Below are positions 1 to 5,893 of a DNA stretch of 6,112 nucleotides, piece by piece (positions within the stretch are counted from its first letter, which is position 1; every line of letters begins with the position of its first letter). The translations under genes were made by a program, and so were the position numbers. The notes under the pieces are model-generated. The model saw only the letters and a list, made by a program, of their open reading frames with translations. It had not been told where the DNA came from and made no database searches. The stretch is from Actinomycetales bacterium (lineage in GTDB: Bacteria; Actinomycetota; Actinomycetes; Actinomycetales; Dermabacteraceae): the NCBI GenBank assembly GCA_012799425.1, contig JAAZLF010000108.1, positions 1-6,112 of the forward strand, read 5' to 3'.

Positions 1-45
1 CAGGGCGGGGCAGGCCAGGCCAGGGCGGGGCAGGGCAGGGCACGG
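1..45. repeat. C/G-rich pentanucleotide tandem array
   Basis: Nine consecutive 5-base units of the form C-R-G-G-S (CAGGG, CGGGG, CAGGC, CACGG) run from the window edge. At a higher level, positions 1-20 and 21-40 are the same 20-mer with two differences (bases 15 and 20 of the unit). The array starts at or before base 1, so its true length is unknown. Isolated related units (CAGGG at 51-55) continue beyond it. No gene is visible here. Slippage-generated intergenic repeat is the simplest reading. Confidence 0.75.
23..40 (+). other. Potential G-quadruplex motif
   Basis: The plus strand has four runs of at least three G separated by loops of 1-2 bases (GGG-C-GGGG-CA-GGG-CA-GGG). This meets the usual G3+N1-7 pattern for an intramolecular quadruplex. 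It lies inside the pentanucleotide array, about 100 bases beyond the stop codon of the ABC operon, so the operon's own transcript would carry the C-rich complement. Formation in the cell is inference; in DNA this GC-rich, some such motifs arise by chance. Confidence 0.5.
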
Positions 46-89
46 CCCCTCAGGGCGCGGCCCCGGCCCGGCCCAGGCAGCGCGGCCCT

Positions 90-130
90 GGCCACAGCCC
101 GGGGCAGGCCCGTGGCCCGCGGGGCCCGCG
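90..130 (-). terminator. GC-rich hairpins past the ABC operon end
   Basis: Two adjacent inverted repeats begin 7 bases past the TGA at 139-137. The first met by transcription is CGCGGG-G-CCCGCG at 118-130. The second is at 90-117, with arms GGCCAC/GTGGCC extended inward to an 8-bp stem including one G-U pair. There is no T-tract after either, so neither is a classical intrinsic terminator. Actinobacterial terminators often lack a U-run, which makes a terminator role plausible but unproven. Confidence 0.4.
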
Positions 131-136
131 CTCAGC

Positions 137-1963
137 TCACATCGAGTCCTGCCACGCCTGGTACAGCGCGGAGAAACGCCCCCCGGCGGCGACCAGCTCG
201 GTGGGGGAGCCGTCCTCGACGACCTCGCCGCCGTGCACCACCAGCACCCGGTCCGCGATCATCACGGTGGTCAGGCGGTGGGCGATGATCAGCGAGGTGC
301 GCCTGCCGAGCAGCTTCGTCAGCCCCTCCTGCACCATCCGCTCGGAGGGGATGTCCAGGGAGCTGGTGGCCTCGTCGAGGATCAGCACCCGCGGATCGGC
401 GAGGAAGGCGCGCGCGAAGGAGATCAGCTGGCGCTGCCCTGCGCTGACCCGTCCGCCGCGCTTGCTCACGTCGGTGTCGTAGCCGTAGGGGAGCTTCTCT
501 ATGAACGAGTCCGCACCGATCGCGCGGGCGGCCGCCTCGATCTCCTCCCGGCTCGCACCGGGCTTGCCCAGGGCGATGTTGTCCGCCACGGTGCCGGAGA
601 ACAGGTACGCCTCCTGGGTCACCATCACGATGTTGCGGGTCAGGTCCGTCATCGAGATGTCCCGCAAGTCCACGCCGTCAAGCGTCACCGCGCCCTCGGT
701 GGAGTCGTAGAAGCGGGCGATGAGCTTGGCGACGGTGGACTTGCCGGCACCGGTCTGGCCGACGAGGGCGACGGTCTGCCCGGCGGGGATGTGCAGGTTC
801 ATCGGCTGGAGCACCAGCGGGCCGTCCTCCGTATACCGGAAGGAGACGTCCTCGAAGTCGATCTGCCCGTCCGAGCTGGGCAGCGGAGTGGGAGTGCGGG
901 CCTCCTTCACGTGCGGCTGCACCGCCAGGAGGTTCGCGATCTTCTCGAGCGCCGCCACCGCGGACTGGAAGGCGTTGTAGAAGTTCGCGATCTCATCGAC
1001 CGGCTGGAAGAAGCGGCGCGAGTAGAGCACCAGTGCCACCAGCACGCCCACCTGGAGGTCTCCGCTGAACACGCGCAGGCCGCCCACCACGAGCACCGCG
1101 GCGATGGTGATGTTGGCGAGCACGCGCAGCGCCGGCTGGTAGATGCCGAAGACGTTGATCGAGCGCATCGAGGCGTCGCGGTAGTCCTGGGCGAGGCGGT
1201 CGAACTCCGCCTGGTTGCGCTCTTCCTTGCGGAAGGCCTTGACGGCGCGGATGCCGGCCATCGCCTCGACGAAGTGGACGATGAGCCGGGCGGAGTGGGT
1301 GCGGATCGCGCGGTACTCGATGCGGGAGCGCTTCTGGAACCAGACCGTCAGCGCCACGCAGGGGATCAGCATCAGCAGCATGACCAGGCCGGTCACCGGG
1401 TCCATGGTCACGATCAGCACGATCGTGAACACCATCGACAGCGAGGCGCCCACCATCACGTTCACGCCCGAGTCCAGCAGCTCGCGCAGCGCCTCCATGT
1501 CGGAGGTCTGGCGGGAGACGATGCGGCCCGAGGTGTACGACTCGTGGAACTCGAGGTCCTGCTTCTGGGTGAAGCGGAAGACCTTGCGGCGCAGGGCCAG
1601 CAGCATCCGCTGGCCCACCACCACCGACTGGCGCACGTACCCGTAGGTCAGCACGCCGCCGACGATCGCGGCGCCGACGGCCAGGCCTGCCGCTTGGTAC
1701 GCGGGGCCGGGGTCGCCCGCCAGCAGAGAGGGCAGGCCGTGGTCGATGCCCCAGGCGATGATCGCGGGACCGGCCACGACGGCCAGCTGCGCGATGATCA
1801 CCATGATCGCCATCAGCAGGAACTGGCGCTTGACCGGGGAGATCAGCTCTCCGAGCAGGGCGAAGGAGCGCTTGCGGGAGGCCTTGTTCTCGGCGTCGGT
1901 GTAGGTCTGGTGCTCCGGATCGTTCCGGTCCGGCTGCTGATTCGTGGCCGCAGGGGTGCTCAT
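137..1963 (-). CDS. ABC exporter half-transporter, subunit 2 (catalytic Glu-bearing)
   Basis: This 608-aa protein is a fused ABC half-exporter in the cytoplasmic membrane that couples ATP hydrolysis to export of an unknown substrate. A hydrophilic N-terminus (1-45) precedes a six-helix type-1 exporter domain (helices near 47-72, 90-110, 166-187, 190-209, 275-297, 304-325). The nucleotide-binding domain covers about 367-600: Walker A GQTGAGKST 402-410, Q-loop Q450, signature VSAGQ 506-510, Walker B VLILDE with D530 and catalytic E531, H-loop H562. The signature departs from LSGGQ. The start at 1963 is chosen because it overlaps the upstream stop as ATGA and has a strong AGGAGG ribosome site; a further 33 in-frame upstream codons would only read through the partner gene. 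The partner encoded just upstream supplies the canonical LSGGQ, so the two probably form a heterodimer. Family assignment is secure; the substrate (drug, lipid or peptide) is unknown. Confidence 0.96.
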   Translation of the reverse strand: MSTPAATNQQPDRNDPEHQTYTDAENKASRKRSFALLGELISPVKRQFLLMAIMVIIAQLAVVAGPAIIAWGIDHGLPSLLAGDPGPAYQAAGLAVGAAIVGGVLTYGYVRQSVVVGQRMLLALRRKVFRFTQKQDLEFHESYTSGRIVSRQTSDMEALRELLDSGVNVMVGASLSMVFTIVLIVTMDPVTGLVMLLMLIPCVALTVWFQKRSRIEYRAIRTHSARLIVHFVEAMAGIRAVKAFRKEERNQAEFDRLAQDYRDASMRSINVFGIYQPALRVLANITIAAVLVVGGLRVFSGDLQVGVLVALVLYSRRFFQPVDEIANFYNAFQSAVAALEKIANLLAVQPHVKEARTPTPLPSSDGQIDFEDVSFRYTEDGPLVLQPMNLHIPAGQTVALVGQTGAGKSTVAKLIARFYDSTEGAVTLDGVDLRDISMTDLTRNIVMVTQEAYLFSGTVADNIALGKPGASREEIEAAARAIGADSFIEKLPYGYDTDVSKRGGRVSAGQRQLISFARAFLADPRVLILDEATSSLDIPSERMVQEGLTKLLGRRTSLIIAHRLTTVMIADRVLVVHGGEVVEDGSPTELVAAGGRFSALYQAWQDSM

Positions 1964-3786
1964 CGGCCCTCCTCCTGGATCGCACGGAGCTCGAGCTCGC
2001 CGGTGAGGGTCTCGATGTCCTGGTCGCGGCGCCGCTCCTCGGCCTGGTGGGCGATCACCCACCGGTACCGGGCCGAGTTCTCCATCAGCTCCGCATGGGT
2101 GCCGACGGCGACCACGCGCCCGCCCTCGAGCAGGGCGACGCGGTCCGCGAGCGCGACGGTCGAGGTGCGGTGGGCGACGATCAGCGTGGTGGTGCCCGCG
2201 AGCACCTCCCGCAGACGCCCGGTCACCGTCTCCTCGGTCTTGGTGTCCAGAGCCGAGAGCGGGTCGTCCAGCAGCAGCACCGCGGGCTTCGCGGCGATCG
2301 AACGGGCCAGGGCCAGGCGCTGCCGCTGGCCGCCGGAGAGGCTCATGCCCTCCTCGCCGATGCGGGTGTCCACACCCTCGGGCAAGTCGTAGGTGAAGGT
2401 CGCATCGGCGGTGCGCAGCGCGAGGTGCAGCAGCTCCTCGGCCTGCTCCGCGCTGAGGGAGGGATCCGCGCCCAGCAGCACGTTGTCGCGCACCGAATCG
2501 GAGAACAGGGTCGCGTCCTCGAAGGCTACGGCGGTCAGGGCTCGCAGATCCAGCAGGTCCATGTCGCGGATGTCGACGCCGTCGATCGTGATCCGGCCGC
2601 CGGTGACGTCGTATAGGCGCGGCACCAGCTGCAGCAGGGTCGATTTGCCGCTGCCGGTGACGCCCACCAGGGCCATCGTCTCGCCGGGACGGATCTCGAG
2701 GTCCACGCCGTCGATGACGTCCGGGACGTGCTCGGGGGCGTCCTCGTAGCGGAAGTGGACGCCTTCGAGGCGCACGGCGCCCGTCGCGGCCGCGCGGTCG
2801 ATCGGTCGCGCGTGCGCGGGGGACGTGATGGTGTTGGCGGTGTCCATCACCTCGTAATGGCGGTCCAGGGCGGTGGTGGCGTTGACGGCCTGACCCAGCA
2901 GCATGCCGAGCATCCGCACCGGCCCGACCACGAGGGTGGCGGTGGCGAAGTAGGAGGCCAGCTGGCCGGTGGAGATCTGGCCGGAGGCGGTCAGGTGCAG
3001 GCCCACCAGCAGCGCCACACCGAGCGCGAGCTCGGGCAGCATGAACATGAACATGTCGAAGCGGGCGATCGCGGTGGCCTTGCGCACCTCGGTGCGGCGC
3101 AGCTCCTCGGCCTGCTCGGTGAATCCCTCGAGGGCCGACGGGCCGCGGCCGAAGGCCTTGAGCACGCGGATGCCCTGCACGGACTGCTCGATGGTGGTGG
3201 CCAGGTCGCCGTTCTGGTCCTGGGAGAGGCGCGAGAGCACCGAGAAGCTGCGGTTGAACCGGTAGGCGATGATCGTCACCGGCACGGCGGCGAGGAAGAA
3301 GATCAGCGCCAGGATCGCGGAGGAGCGGATCAGCAGCACCATGCCCACGGAGATGGTGACCACGTTGGTGACGGCCATGATCATGCCGAAGGCGATCCAG
3401 CGGCGGATCTGGTTGATGTCGCTCATCATCCGCGACAGCAGCTGGCCGGAGCCCCAGCCGTCGTGGAAGGAGACCGGCAGGTTCTGGACCTTCTCGTAGA
3501 AGTGGACGCGGATCTGCTTCTCGACGGTGGTCGAGGGGGCGACGGCGAAGGTGCGGCGCAGCCAGATCAGGGAGGCCTCGACCAGGCCGAGGGCGAGCAC
3601 GATCGCGCCGCCGGTCCAGAGGGTTGCGGCGGTGGCGTCGGAGCCCAGTCGGTTGACGATGAACTCGAGGACCTGCGGGATCATCAGCGCGACGATCGAC
3701 GCCGTCATGGCGCTGAGCAGGCCGAGGTAGAGGCGGAAGCGGATCGGACGGACCGTCTGCCAGAGACGGCGCATGGTGCCGAGCAT
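1960..3786 (-). CDS. ABC exporter half-transporter, subunit 1 (degenerate ATPase site)
   Basis: This 608-aa membrane protein is the first gene of the exporter operon. Six transmembrane helices (near 18-40, 57-76, 132-152, 156-175, 246-266, 276-298) precede a nucleotide-binding domain at about 336-580. Visible motifs are Walker A GVTGSGKST 375-383, canonical signature LSGGQ 483-487, Walker B VLLLDD with D507, D-loop SALD 511-514 and H-loop H539. Two key residues are altered: the Q-loop position is E423 (AFEDATLFS) and the catalytic-glutamate position is D508. Its own Walker A/B site is therefore expected to be catalytically weak, while its LSGGQ completes the partner's active site. The last 30 residues are a charged, probably helical tail. 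I chose the ATG at 3786 because GAGG lies 12 bases before it and the predicted -10 box lies upstream. The longer frame begins with a TTG at 3852 that sits in the promoter itself. An ATG at 3774 is a weaker alternative. The substrate is unknown. Confidence 0.96.
   Translation of the reverse strand: MLGTMRRLWQTVRPIRFRLYLGLLSAMTASIVALMIPQVLEFIVNRLGSDATAATLWTGGAIVLALGLVEASLIWLRRTFAVAPSTTVEKQIRVHFYEKVQNLPVSFHDGWGSGQLLSRMMSDINQIRRWIAFGMIMAVTNVVTISVGMVLLIRSSAILALIFFLAAVPVTIIAYRFNRSFSVLSRLSQDQNGDLATTIEQSVQGIRVLKAFGRGPSALEGFTEQAEELRRTEVRKATAIARFDMFMFMLPELALGVALLVGLHLTASGQISTGQLASYFATATLVVGPVRMLGMLLGQAVNATTALDRHYEVMDTANTITSPAHARPIDRAAATGAVRLEGVHFRYEDAPEHVPDVIDGVDLEIRPGETMALVGVTGSGKSTLLQLVPRLYDVTGGRITIDGVDIRDMDLLDLRALTAVAFEDATLFSDSVRDNVLLGADPSLSAEQAEELLHLALRTADATFTYDLPEGVDTRIGEEGMSLSGGQRQRLALARSIAAKPAVLLLDDPLSALDTKTEETVTGRLREVLAGTTTLIVAHRTSTVALADRVALLEGGRVVAVGTHAELMENSARYRWVIAHQAEERRRDQDIETLTGELELRAIQEEGR
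1968..1976 (-). promoter_or_regulatory. Strong Shine-Dalgarno deciding the subunit 2 start
   Basis: The minus strand reads AGGAGGAGG, then GCCG, then the ATG at 1963. It lies inside the last codons of the upstream ABC gene, whose TGA (1962-1960) overlaps the ATG. The arrangement implies translational coupling of the two subunits and fixes the start at 1963 rather than the longer frame reaching 2062. Confidence 0.85.
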
Positions 3787-3798
3787 GGGAAGAGAGAA

Positions 3799-3802
3799 CC
3801 TC
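3799..3802 (-). promoter_or_regulatory. Weak Shine-Dalgarno of ABC subunit 1
   Basis: GAGG on the minus strand stands 12 bases before the ATG at 3786, a longer spacing than ideal. The alternative ATG at 3774 has no purine-rich sequence at a usable distance, so this site favours 3786. Confidence 0.5.
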
Positions 3803-3814
3803 GGGGGACAGGGA

Positions 3815-3833
3815 GGCCCCGACGATCGGGGCC
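3815..3833 (-). promoter_or_regulatory. Perfect 8-bp hairpin in the ABC operon leader
   Basis: The minus strand reads GGCCCCGA-TCG-TCGGGGCC, a perfect 8-bp stem with a 3-base loop. It lies between the predicted -10 box and the ATG at 3786, so it would sit within the first bases of the mRNA leader. No T-run follows and the open reading frame lies downstream, which argues against a terminator. It could be a 5' stabilising hairpin or a DNA operator; the inner 12 bases recur upstream (3857-3868), which favours the operator reading. Confidence 0.5.
3818..3829 (-). repeat. 12-mer repeat, downstream copy
   Basis: CCGATCGTCGGG on the minus strand is identical to the copy at 3857-3868, with a shared GG two bases further upstream (14 of 16 matching over GGNNCCGATCGTCGGG). 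The copies are 39 bp apart. This one would cover about +6 to +17 if transcription starts near 3835. The core is itself an inverted repeat (CCGA-TCG-TCGG). Confidence 0.65.
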
Positions 3834-3841
3834 AGAGGCTT

Positions 3842-3847
3842 AGCCTA
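3842..3847 (-). promoter_or_regulatory. Predicted -10 box of the ABC operon
   Basis: The minus strand reads TAGGCT, fitting the TANNNT pattern of actinobacterial housekeeping sigma factors. A start near 3835 would give a leader of about 50 bases. A -35 at the 17-base spacing would be TTCCGA, only a half match. The same hexamer precedes the small membrane protein gene. The box overlaps an imperfect palindrome TTGACTAGGCTA (3852-3841) that might be a repressor site. Confidence 0.45.
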
Positions 3848-3856
3848 GTCAACTAT

Positions 3857-3868
3857 CCCGACGATCGG
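3857..3868 (-). repeat. 12-mer repeat, upstream copy
   Basis: This is the second copy of CCGATCGTCGGG on the minus strand. It would lie at about -22 to -33 of the predicted promoter, so a bound protein could block RNA polymerase. A neighbouring inverted repeat ATCGG-GTT-CCGAT shares its left bases, making this stretch dense in symmetry. Confidence 0.6.
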
Positions 3869-3965
3869 AACCCGATAAGCGCATTCCTGCGGCGTGCGGT
3901 GAGGCTGCGTGCCCTGCTGGAGCTGCTGTTGCGCGGAGGATGTGGCGACGGCTGAGGCGGGCTGG

Positions 3966-3981
3966 GAGCTCGGACGAGCTC
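3966..3981 (-). terminator. Inverted repeat after the small membrane protein gene
   Basis: Arms of 7 bases (GAGCTCG / CGAGCTC) flank a 2-base centre, starting 5 bases past the TGA at 3989-3987. In RNA this would fold as a 6-bp stem with a 4-base loop. There is no T-tract after it. The position suggests a weak or U-less terminator separating this gene from the ABC operon, but the stem is short. The rest of 3853-3965 shows no gene I can support. Confidence 0.35.
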
Positions 3982-3986
3982 GGCGA

Positions 3987-4340
3987 TCAGTCCTTGCGGT
4001 CGGCGGGTGACCAGTCGCTGTAGGCGGCGTCGGAGAGCAGCGCGGCGGCGCCGGCGGCCGCGGCGGTGACGGTGAGCACTGCGGGCCAGGGGCCTATCTT
4101 CTTCGCCAGCGGGTGGGAGAGGCCGAAGCCCACCACGTAGGTCGCACCGAGCACGGCGGTGGTGGCGGGGCCGCGGCGGGCCAGCCAGGTGCGTCCCGCG
4201 TAGAGCCCGGCCGCTGCGAGCACCACGCCGCCGAGCGGCCGGATGCCGGTCTCGCGAGCGGTCAGCCAGCCGCCGACCAGCCCGAGGGCCACGACGGGGG
4301 CGGTGTTCACGGACTCTGCGGGCTTGATCGACATGCTCAT
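3987..4340 (-). CDS. Small multi-spanning membrane protein, function unknown
   Basis: I do not recognise a named family for this 117-aa protein. It has a short polar N-terminus (1-12) and four hydrophobic stretches, near 13-27, 35-54, 60-76 and 84-103, separated by basic or glycine/proline turns such as RTWLARRG (50-57) and SHPLAKKIGPWP (75-86). It ends in a polar tail with Asp, Lys and Arg. It is probably an integral membrane protein. The start at 4340 is supported by a -10-like TAGGCT exactly six bases upstream, consistent with a leaderless mRNA; an ATG at 4334 is the alternative. It lies 38 bases past the GH13 stop and in the same direction, so cotranscription is also possible. From its composition and order it resembles short hypothetical membrane proteins common in actinobacteria, which is recollection and not a search result. 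A much longer overlapping frame (3853-4503) has arginine-rich shadow composition and was rejected. Confidence 0.75.
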   Translation of the reverse strand: MSMSIKPAESVNTAPVVALGLVGGWLTARETGIRPLGGVVLAAAGLYAGRTWLARRGPATTAVLGATYVVGFGLSHPLAKKIGPWPAVLTVTAAAAGAAALLSDAAYSDWSPADRKD

Positions 4341-4346
4341 GGCATG

Positions 4347-4352
4347 AGCCTA
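4347..4352 (-). promoter_or_regulatory. -10 box, leaderless promoter of the small membrane protein
   Basis: TAGGCT on the minus strand is followed by CATGCC and then the ATG at 4340. A -10 hexamer ending six bases before the start codon puts the transcription start at or beside the A of ATG. No convincing -35 or strong Shine-Dalgarno is present. Confidence 0.45.
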
Positions 4353-4378
4353 CGACGCCCTCGCTGGTGCCGTGCGGA

Positions 4379-5821
4379 TCAGCGCACGACGGCCACGCCG
4401 TGCGCGGGCACCATGCCAGGGGCTGAGGGGCCGACGCCGTCGAGCATGTCCGCGCCGCTGACCGCGTCGAGCACCTCACCGGGGGCGGGACGGGCTTCGT
4501 CACCGAGGTTCAGCACCAGGGTGAGCGGCGCGGGAGCCTCGCCGTCGCTACCGTCCTCATCGCGGGGTGCCAGGACGATCTGCGCCCAGGTGTTCTCGAG
4601 CGAATCCTCGTCCACGTGCACCGAGGCGGTCGCCAGCCACGGCTCGCGGCGGCGCAGGGAGAACAGCCGCTGATGGACCTCGAGGATCCGCTCCCAGGCG
4701 TCGGGCTTCAGCAGGGCGAGGTGGTGCGGGCCTCCCGGGGCGCTGTCGGCGGAAGTCGCTGCGGAGACCACCTCGTCGGGGCTTCCCGGGAACCAGGGGC
4801 GGATCGCGTCGTCGCCGCCGGCGCGGTCCTCCTTGAGGGCGGCGGCACCGAACTCGTCCCCCGCATAGACGGCGGGGATGCCCGGCAGCAGGGCGAGCAG
4901 CGCGTATGCCGCCGCGAGGTCCCGGCCGTCGGTGAGCTGGGTGGCGATGCGGGTGGTGTCGTGGTTGCCGAGGAAGGTGAGCGGGTGCGTGCCGCCCTCG
5001 GCGTCGAGGAACTCCTGGTGGCGGCCCAGCGCGTGGGCGAGCTCGAACAGGTTCTGATCGTGCAGGCCGGACCAGATCGCCTTCCACAGCTCGTACTGGG
5101 TGATCGAGTCCGCGCCGGAGCTGGCGGCGAAGGCGGGGTAGTCGCCGTGGATGACCTCGCCGAGGATCCACGCCTCGGGGTGCGCGGCGCGGACCCGCTC
5201 GAGGATCGAGGCCCAGGCCTCGGCGCCCGCGGCGTACATCGCATCCAGTCGCCAGCCGTCGGCCCCGCGCTCGAGCCAGTGCCCCATGATCTCCACGACC
5301 CTGTCCTGCACCACGGCGTCCGCGAGGTTCAGCTCGATGAGGTCGTCGTTCCCCTCGAAGCCGTAGGGGCTGCCCTCCGACCAGCGGATCCGGGCGCCCT
5401 CCTCGGTGCCGGGGCCGGCGGCGATCGCGCGCCGCGCCACCGGGTGACGGTCCGAGACATGGTTGAACACTCCGTCGAGCACCACCCGGATCCCGCGCTC
5501 ATGGCAGGCGGCGATCAAGGCGTCGACGTCACCCTCATCGCCGAGCCGCGGATCGAGGCGGCGATGGTCCAGGGTGTCGTAGCCGTGGGAGACGGAGTCG
5601 AAGATCGGATTCAGCAGCAGCACGTTCGCGCCCAGGCCCACCAGATGGTCGAGCCAGCCGTGCAGCCGCGGCAGGCGGTGGACCACGTTCTCCCCGTCGG
5701 CCCCGCCGTACCCTTCGCCGGTGAGATCCTCGCGCTGCCGCGGCGCACCGCAGAAGCCCAGCGGATAGACCTGCCAGCAGATAGCGTCACGGATCCAGGA
5801 CGGGGCTGTCGCGGTAGTCAT
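4379..5821 (-). CDS. GH13 alpha-amylase family glycoside hydrolase, cytosolic
   Basis: This 480-aa enzyme belongs to the alpha-amylase superfamily and should act on alpha-glucosidic bonds of malto-oligosaccharides or related glucans in the cytosol; no signal peptide is visible. The (beta/alpha)8 barrel begins at about residue 10 (DAICWQVYP). Conserved regions are all present: GYDTLDH 80-86, region I DGVFNH 116-121, region II GWRLDA with nucleophile D193, region III GEV with acid/base E222, region IV NHD 286-288 with transition-state stabiliser D288, and GIPAVYAGDEFG 314-325. The stretch DDLIELN 159-165 stands where region V lies and is nearest the MPKLN type of neopullulanase-like enzymes, so a hydrolase for short oligosaccharides is my inference. 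A C-terminal beta domain covers about 390-480. It is shorter than many GH13 enzymes and has no carbohydrate-binding module. Weak Shine-Dalgarno but a -10 box six bases before ATG suggests leaderless expression. Exact substrate is uncertain. Confidence 0.94.
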   Translation of the reverse strand: MTTATAPSWIRDAICWQVYPLGFCGAPRQREDLTGEGYGGADGENVVHRLPRLHGWLDHLVGLGANVLLLNPIFDSVSHGYDTLDHRRLDPRLGDEGDVDALIAACHERGIRVVLDGVFNHVSDRHPVARRAIAAGPGTEEGARIRWSEGSPYGFEGNDDLIELNLADAVVQDRVVEIMGHWLERGADGWRLDAMYAAGAEAWASILERVRAAHPEAWILGEVIHGDYPAFAASSGADSITQYELWKAIWSGLHDQNLFELAHALGRHQEFLDAEGGTHPLTFLGNHDTTRIATQLTDGRDLAAAYALLALLPGIPAVYAGDEFGAAALKEDRAGGDDAIRPWFPGSPDEVVSAATSADSAPGGPHHLALLKPDAWERILEVHQRLFSLRRREPWLATASVHVDEDSLENTWAQIVLAPRDEDGSDGEAPAPLTLVLNLGDEARPAPGEVLDAVSGADMLDGVGPSAPGMVPAHGVAVVR

Positions 5822-5827
5822 GGCGCC

Positions 5828-5833
5828 ATCGTA
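5828..5833 (-). promoter_or_regulatory. -10 box, leaderless promoter of the GH13 gene
   Basis: TACGAT on the minus strand, a good TANNNT match, is followed by GGCGCC and the ATG at 5821. The six-base gap predicts transcription starting at the start codon, which explains the lack of a good Shine-Dalgarno sequence. The expected -35 position (GGCCCA) is not consensus-like. Confidence 0.55.
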
Positions 5834-5879
5834 GGCGCGGGAGTGTTCAATGGGCCCAGGACCTTGCCACTCGCGACCC

Positions 5880-5884
5880 AGGAG
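5880..5884 (+). promoter_or_regulatory. Shine-Dalgarno of the esterase gene
   Basis: AGGAG lies 9 bases before the ATG at 5894. The next in-frame ATG (5903) would be 18 bases away, so this site decides for 5894. I could not identify a convincing -10/-35 pair for this gene within the 72-bp divergent region. Confidence 0.75.
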
Positions 5885-5893
5885 CGATCACCG

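Noticed and set aside
1..60. A CRISPR array at the left edge
   Set aside because: The units are 5-base tandem repeats without unique spacers, so this is a simple-sequence array.
1964..2062. A 33-residue N-terminal extension of ABC subunit 2
   Set aside because: It reads through the 3' end of the upstream gene and is Arg/Pro/Gly-rich. The ATGA overlap with AGGAGG fixes the start at 1963.
233..2392. A 719-codon plus-strand open frame antisense to both ABC genes
   Set aside because: It is rich in His, Gly, Arg and Asp without domains, as expected from the mirror of GC-biased codons, while the minus strand has full ABC motifs.
3815..3833. The perfect hairpin as an intrinsic terminator
   Set aside because: There is no T-run on either strand, and it sits just upstream of a start codon, so an operator or leader role fits better.
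2728..3843. A 371-codon plus-strand open frame over ABC subunit 1
   Set aside because: It is the same kind of antisense shadow, with low-complexity His/Gly/Asp/Glu composition and no recognisable motif.
3787..3852. A 22-residue N-terminal extension of ABC subunit 1 starting at TTG 3852
   Set aside because: The TTG lies within or beside the predicted promoter and no ribosome site precedes it. The peptide is Pro/Ser/Arg-rich and is encoded by the hairpin region.
3773..3955. A 60-codon plus-strand frame in the ABC promoter region
   Set aside because: It has no ribosome site, and it overlaps the ABC start codon and promoter elements on the opposite strand. Its composition follows the palindromic DNA.
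3853..4503. A 216-codon minus-strand frame spanning the small membrane protein gene and the end of the GH13 gene
   Set aside because: It is Arg/Pro/Ser-rich with no hydrophobic organisation and overlaps two better-supported genes in another frame.
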